Of a stretch of 64,000 nucleotides of DNA, positions 60,177-64,000 are shown piece after piece. Every line of letters begins with the position of its first letter. Within the stretch, counting starts at the first letter, position 1. A program made the translations under genes and the position numbers. The notes beneath the pieces were generated by a model that was given only the letters and a program-made list of their open reading frames with translations, did no database searches and was not told the origin of the DNA. This stretch comes from Bacillota bacterium (GTDB lineage: Bacteria > Bacillota > Clostridia > Lachnospirales > Lachnospiraceae). The stretch covers positions 1-64,000 of the forward strand of contig JAEZKA010000052.1 in the NCBI GenBank assembly GCA_023436225.1, written 5' to 3'.

Positions 60177-61196
60177 ATGGATAAGGTAAGGGTACAGGAT
60201 GCAATCGGTATGGTATTATGCCATGATCTTACGGAAATTATCCCGGGAGAGCATAAGGGTGTTGCCTTCAAAAAGGGGCATATCATTGAAGAAAAGGATA
60301 TTGAGAAGCTTCTGGATATCGGAAAGAGACACATCTATGTCTGGAATCTGGAGGAGGGCTTTGTACACGAGAATGATGCGTCGGCCAGGATGATCAAAGC
60401 AGCCTGCGGCGAGGGTCTCTCCTATTCTGAGGTTAAGGAAGGAAAGATTGAATTTAAGGCAGGTGTAGATGGCGTTGTTAAGATTAATAGAGAAGCATTA
60501 TATCAGGTGAATGCGTTAGGTGATATCTGCTTCGCTACAATTCATGGTGATAAGCGGATTGAAGCCGGTAAGCTGATCGGTGGCTGCCGTGTCATACCGT
60601 TAGTAGTAGAAGAGTCTAAATTGATTGAATTCGAGAATATATGTAAGCATACCGGACCGATTGTAGAGGTTAAGTCATTTCCAAAGACTAGAATCGGTAT
60701 CGTTACAACCGGTTCTGAGGTAAAGGAAGGCCGAATAACCGATAAGTTTGGACCTGTTCTTAGAGACAAGGCAAGGGAGACGAATTCAGAGGTAATCGGC
60801 CAGATCTTTACCGGTGATGAGAAGGAAGAAATCGTAAAGGCAATCCAGTATTACATAGAACAGGAAGTAGACCTGATCGAGGTAACAGGCGGCATGAGTG
60901 TGGATCCGGATGATATGACCCCTTCGGCAATCAAGAGCCTGGGTGGAGAATTCGTTACTTACGGTGCACCGGTGCTTCCCGGAGCCATGTTCTTACTTTC
61001 CTATGTGAAAGGAATTCCAGTAGTAGGGCTTCCTGGATGTGTGATGTATGTAAAACGCTCGATCTTCGATTTGGTGGTTCCCCGTATTCTTACTGGAGAA
61101 CGTCTGACAAGAGAGGATTTTATTCATTTGGCTTACGGCGGTCAGTGTGTGAACTGTCCGGTATGTACTTATCCGGATTGTGGATTTGGCGCTTAA
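60177..61196 (+). CDS. MoeA-like molybdopterin-binding protein with C-terminal Cys cluster
   Basis: A 339-aa protein with the MoCF/MoeA-type molybdopterin-binding domain: RIGIVTTGSEVKEGRI and VTGGMSVDPDDMTPSAIKSLG (about residues 160-265), plus GLPGCVMYVKRSIFDLVVPRI. It probably inserts molybdate or handles adenylylated molybdopterin. The final residues CVNCPVCTYPDCGFG hold four Cys, unusual for MoeA and suggestive of a Zn or Fe-S site. GGAGG before ATG 60177 settles the start; the frame opens earlier inside the xdhC end. Confidence 0.86.
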   Translation: MDKVRVQDAIGMVLCHDLTEIIPGEHKGVAFKKGHIIEEKDIEKLLDIGKRHIYVWNLEEGFVHENDASARMIKAACGEGLSYSEVKEGKIEFKAGVDGVVKINREALYQVNALGDICFATIHGDKRIEAGKLIGGCRVIPLVVEESKLIEFENICKHTGPIVEVKSFPKTRIGIVTTGSEVKEGRITDKFGPVLRDKARETNSEVIGQIFTGDEKEEIVKAIQYYIEQEVDLIEVTGGMSVDPDDMTPSAIKSLGGEFVTYGAPVLPGAMFLLSYVKGIPVVGLPGCVMYVKRSIFDLVVPRILTGERLTREDFIHLAYGGQCVNCPVCTYPDCGFGA

Positions 61197-61222
61197 GAAC
61201 GGTTACGGAGGATTCTAGGGAG

Positions 61223-61717
61223 ATGAAGGAATTAACCCATTTTGATCAAAGCGGTAATGCCATTATGGTGGATGTATCAGAGAAGGAGATAACGAAGCGT
61301 ACAGCGATGGCGAAGGGTACCATCCGTGTCAGCAGGGAAGTCTTTCAGGCAATTAAGGAAGGAACCAGTAAGAAGGGAGATGTTCTTGGTGTTGCCAGAG
61401 TTGCCGGAATTATGGGTGCGAAGAAGACTTCAGAGCTGATTCCCATGTGCCACATCCTCTCTTTGGAAAAGTGCAGCGTAGATTTTGAGCTTAAGGAAGA
61501 GGAATTGGAGGTCGTTGCTACCTGTTTCGTGAAGACTACCGGAAAGACGGGTGTGGAGATGGAGGCATTGACCGGTGTCAATATCGCCTTACTGACAATC
61601 TATGATATGTGCAAGGCAATCGATAAGACCATGGTGATTACGGAGGTCTATCTCTGTGAGAAGACCGGAGGCAAGAGCGGCGATGTTGTAAATAGGCCAC
61701 AGATGCAGCAGAGTTGA
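61223..61717 (+). CDS. moaC: Cyclic pyranopterin monophosphate synthase MoaC
   Basis: Second enzyme of molybdopterin synthesis, acting after MoaA. LTHFDQSGNAIMVDVSEKE, KGDVLGVARVAGIMGAKKT, LIPMCHILSL and GKTGVEMEALTGVNIALLTIYDMCKAIDK (read in parts) are all MoaC signatures. Length 164 aa. The frame is open from 61037, but ATG 61223 matches the family's start. Confidence 0.95.
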   Translation: MKELTHFDQSGNAIMVDVSEKEITKRTAMAKGTIRVSREVFQAIKEGTSKKGDVLGVARVAGIMGAKKTSELIPMCHILSLEKCSVDFELKEEELEVVATCFVKTTGKTGVEMEALTGVNIALLTIYDMCKAIDKTMVITEVYLCEKTGGKSGDVVNRPQMQQS

Positions 61718-61778
61718 TATTAAAACTAAAATTCAGCTAAAAACAGAAGAGGTTAGAGGCCTTATATAGGAGATATCT

Positions 61779-62216
61779 ATGGAAAATAAGGGAATCATAA
61801 GAGCTGTATGCATCAGTGAGAAGAGAGGCACACAGAAGATTAATATAAAAGAAGCCAACTTTATGAAAGACTTCGGAATTGAAAATGATGCGCATGCTGG
61901 GAACTGGCACCGACAAGTAAGCTTAATCTCCTATGAGAAGATTGAAGCCTTCAATGCCAGGGGAGCACAGGTGGAGGACGGTGCCTTTGGGGAAAACCTA
62001 ATTGTAGAGGGCTTTGATTTTCGTGAGCTTCCGGTCGGTACCAGATTTCAGTGTAATGAGGTTCTTTTAGAGCTTACACAGATTGGTAAGAAGTGTCATA
62101 GTCATTGTCAGATCTATGATAAGATGGGAGAATGCATCATGCCGAAGGAGGGTGTATTTGCCAGAGTGCTTGAGGGAGGTACCATAAAGATAGGAGATGT
62201 GATGAGAATTGTATAG
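61779..62216 (+). CDS. MOSC domain protein
   Basis: A 145-aa MOSC (Moco sulfurase C-terminal) protein: AVCISEKRGTQK, DAHAGNWHRQVSLIS, DGAFGENLIVEGFDF and a GKKCHSHCQIYDKMGECIMP segment with the conserved Cys. MOSC proteins handle sulfur or selenium transfer to Moco or bind the cofactor. AGGAG precedes ATG. It overlaps the next gene by 8 bp. Confidence 0.9.
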   Translation: MENKGIIRAVCISEKRGTQKINIKEANFMKDFGIENDAHAGNWHRQVSLISYEKIEAFNARGAQVEDGAFGENLIVEGFDFRELPVGTRFQCNEVLLELTQIGKKCHSHCQIYDKMGECIMPKEGVFARVLEGGTIKIGDVMRIV

Positions 62217-62697
62217 GGTAGGAATTATTACGGCTAGTGACAAAGGAAGTGTCGGTGAACGACAGGATATCAGCGGAGCCAGAATAAGTGCCATTGTGGA
62301 AGAGCATGGCTACGAGGTTAGCTTCTATCAGATATTACCCGATGAGAAGGGCATCCTTCAGGAGACGATGAGAAGGCTTTGTGACGAGAATACAGTGGAT
62401 TTGTTGCTGACGACCGGAGGCACCGGCTTCTCTATGAGAGATGTCACGCCTGAGGCTACTACAGCGATAGCAGAGAGAATGGTACCGGGGATTGCTGAGG
62501 CAATACGTGCCTATTCCATGACGATTACAAAGAGAGCGATGTTGAGCCGCGGTGTTGCAGCCATTCGTAAGAGTACTCTGATTATTAATCTGCCCGGAAG
62601 TCCTAAGGCAGTCCAGGAAAGTCTGACCTATATCATTGAGGAGATTAAGCATGGACTTGAGATTCTTAAGGGAGAGGCCGGAGAATGTGCAAGATAA
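62209..62697 (+). CDS. MogA-like molybdopterin adenylyltransferase
   Basis: Activates molybdopterin by adenylation before molybdate insertion. VGIITASDKGSVGERQDISG, LLTTGGTGFSMRDVTPEATTAI and INLPGSPKAVQESL are the MogA/MoaB-type motifs. Length 162 aa. It starts with TTG inside the end of the MOSC gene; AGGAG at 62192-62196 is 12 nt upstream. Confidence 0.92.
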   Translation: MYRVGIITASDKGSVGERQDISGARISAIVEEHGYEVSFYQILPDEKGILQETMRRLCDENTVDLLLTTGGTGFSMRDVTPEATTAIAERMVPGIAEAIRAYSMTITKRAMLSRGVAAIRKSTLIINLPGSPKAVQESLTYIIEEIKHGLEILKGEAGECAR

Positions 62698-62761
62698 CCT
62701 GATCATCTAGAAGGGCAAAGGGCTTATATGGTTGCAGTATAGGAAGGAAAGGCGTATTAAT

Positions 62762-63736
62762 ATGCAGGATAAACTAAATCGAAGGATTGATTATATCAGA
62801 ATCTCATTAACCGATCATTGTAATCTGCGCTGCTGCTACTGTATGCCTGAAACAGCGAAGGATTTCCTGACTCAGGCACAGCTGATGACCTGTGAGGAAA
62901 TCTTAACTATCACAAAGCTTATGGCAAGAAACGGTATAAAGAAAGTGAAGCTAACCGGAGGAGAGCCTATGCTCCGTGAGGATCTTGCAGATATCGTCCG
63001 TGCGATTCGAAGCATTCCACAGATTGAACAGGTTACCTTGACGACAAATGGAGTTCTTTTGAGGGAGCAGATGAAGGAGCTTGCAAAGGCGGGAATTAGC
63101 TCCATTAATATTAGCCTGGATACCAGAGATCCGGAGGCTTTTAAGAAGATTACAAGAAGGGATCTATATGATCAGGTGTGGCAGGGAATCCTTGAAGCAT
63201 TAAGTTATCCGGAGATTGATTTAAAGATTAACATGGTTCCGTTCGATAGTAATAAGGAGAATATTCTGGGTATGGCGGAGCTTGCAAGAGAGGAAAAGCT
63301 GGCAGTAAGATTTATCGAAATGATGCCTATTGGATACGGTGTTAATTATCAGCTTTTTGACGAGGACACCATCAAGGGCATTCTGGAGGAAGCTTATGGA
63401 AAGCTGCATCCGTTCTCAAGAACCATCGGAAACGGTCCAGCGAAGTACTACGAGCTGGAAGGCTTCGTAGGAAAAATAGGGTTTATCAGCGCTGTCTCCC
63501 ATAAATTCTGTTCTGATTGTAATCGAATTCGTCTTACCTCAGAAGGACTTCTCAAAACCTGTCTGCAGTATGGTGGAAAATTGAATCTGAAGGAGCTGCT
63601 GCGCAGTGGCACATCGGAGGATATCCTGGAGCAGCTAATCCGAGAGGAAGTAGATCAAAAGCCCTGTGGACATCACTTCTATGAGAAGGGGACAGAGAAA
63701 GACGAGAAGAAGTATTTCGGAGTGATCGGTGGCTAG
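62762..63736 (+). CDS. moaA: GTP 3',8-cyclase MoaA
   Basis: Radical-SAM enzyme starting molybdopterin synthesis from GTP. The first 4Fe-4S cluster motif is CNLRCCYC (CxxxCxxC), with KLTGGEPMLR and TTNGVLL; the second cluster is from CSDCNRIRLTSEGLLKTC. Length 324 aa. ATG 62762 is supported by GGAAAGG; ATG/TTG 62732 is upstream in the same frame. The usual C-terminal GG is seen as VIGG. Confidence 0.95.
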   Translation: MQDKLNRRIDYIRISLTDHCNLRCCYCMPETAKDFLTQAQLMTCEEILTITKLMARNGIKKVKLTGGEPMLREDLADIVRAIRSIPQIEQVTLTTNGVLLREQMKELAKAGISSINISLDTRDPEAFKKITRRDLYDQVWQGILEALSYPEIDLKINMVPFDSNKENILGMAELAREEKLAVRFIEMMPIGYGVNYQLFDEDTIKGILEEAYGKLHPFSRTIGNGPAKYYELEGFVGKIGFISAVSHKFCSDCNRIRLTSEGLLKTCLQYGGKLNLKELLRSGTSEDILEQLIREEVDQKPCGHHFYEKGTEKDEKKYFGVIGG

Positions 63737-63786
63737 AAGTGGTGTAGTCGAAGAAGTCCTATTATCAATTGAGGAGGATTTAAGAA

Positions 63787-64000
63787 ATGAAACGATACCT
63801 GGTATTGTTTTTATGCTTCGCACTTATTACTGGAATGCTATCCGGCTGTAGTGTCAAAAAGACAGAGAAGGCTGAGGTTCAGGTCTTTATTGCTGCCAGC
63901 TTAAATACCGTTATGAAGGATATTGCAAAAGCTTATCAGAAGGAGCATCCCGATGTAACGATTATATATAATGCGGACAGCTCAGGGAAGCTATTGACTC
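63787..64000 (+). CDS. modA: Molybdate ABC transporter substrate-binding lipoprotein ModA (partial)
   Basis: Runs off the window after 71 codons. Signal peptide with lipobox LSGC (about residues 19-22), then VQVFIAASLNTVMKDIAKAY and VTIIYNADSSGKL, matching the ModA N-terminus (the AASL and SSGKL motifs). GAGGAGG precedes ATG. It supplies molybdate for the cofactor made by the upstream genes. Confidence 0.9.
   Translation, partial: MKRYLVLFLCFALITGMLSGCSVKKTEKAEVQVFIAASLNTVMKDIAKAYQKEHPDVTIIYNADSSGKLLT

Overview
The window looks like a chromosomal segment of an anaerobic, low-to-moderate GC Bacillota, most likely class Clostridia and Lachnospiraceae-like. Reasons are AGGAGG-type ribosome binding sites throughout, a SUF operon in the order sufC-B-D-S-U, a Pst/Pho locus with Bacillus-type PhoP boxes, an ABC sugar operon lacking its own ATPase, and a selenium-dependent molybdenum hydroxylase maturation operon including TudS-like and ECF-S genes of the kind known from Clostridioides. 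The species cannot be named from the sequence alone.

Layout. (1) 1-6761: phosphate starvation locus, pstSCAB-phoU-phoP-phoR, preceded by three TTTACA-type PhoP boxes. (2) 7085-12130: housekeeping genes: a membrane/coiled-coil protein, a D-Ala-D-Ala carboxypeptidase, a flavodoxin-like reductase, trmB, a tiny basic protein and thioredoxin. (3) 12274-12346: tRNA-Lys(CTT), the integration site of a genomic island of about 23.6 kb bounded by a perfect 44-bp direct repeat (12305-12348 and 35870-35913). (4) 12349-35869: the AT-rich island. Its left part is a defence cluster (DUF262/DUF1524 GmrSD-like protein, PLD-family nuclease, N6-adenine methyltransferase). Next come typical mobile-element accessory genes (DUF5688, RadC/JAB, DUF1643, small proteins), a ribbon-helix-helix protein behind a hexamer-repeat array, excisionase plus tyrosine integrase, and a PHP-domain/SMC-like ATPase with a small overlapping partner. 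The right part has an acidic repeat protein, a DUF927 replication ATPase, a large serine recombinase, and a 716-aa membrane-anchored protein. No conjugation genes are visible. (5) 36297-42783: LacI-type regulator, ABC sugar transporter, GH4 glycosidase and PfkB kinase. (6) 42970-48485 (minus strand): MarR-type regulator and sufCBDSU. (7) 48904-51738: secreted beta-helix protein, GreA-like factor, tocopherol-cyclase-like protein. (8) 52021-64000: a molybdenum/selenium operon (MobA-ModE fusion, TudS-like, ECF-S, selD, yedF, yqeB, cysteine desulfurase, DUF3343, yqeC, xdhC, MoeA-like, moaC, MOSC, mogA-like, moaA, modA running off the end).

The most unusual content is in the island. Two regions (about 22750-23060 and 27750-28110) carry the same regulatory cassette: a shared upstream DNA site, a TTGACA-17-TATATT promoter, and a structured leader RNA ending in an intrinsic terminator. 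Helices are kept by compensatory base changes while loops and inner stems diverge. One cassette precedes excisionase/integrase, the other precedes the replication module, so a common RNA-based control of excision and replication is a reasonable hypothesis. Also notable are a helically phased array of six CTGTAG-like sites over the PLD-nuclease promoter, a (RTCGAC)n array before the ribbon-helix-helix gene, two paralogous 55-aa membrane proteins, and the PHP-ATPase/small-protein pair as a candidate defence system. Outside the island, a MarR regulator with C-terminal cysteines sits behind a perfect 16+16-bp palindrome at the suf promoter.
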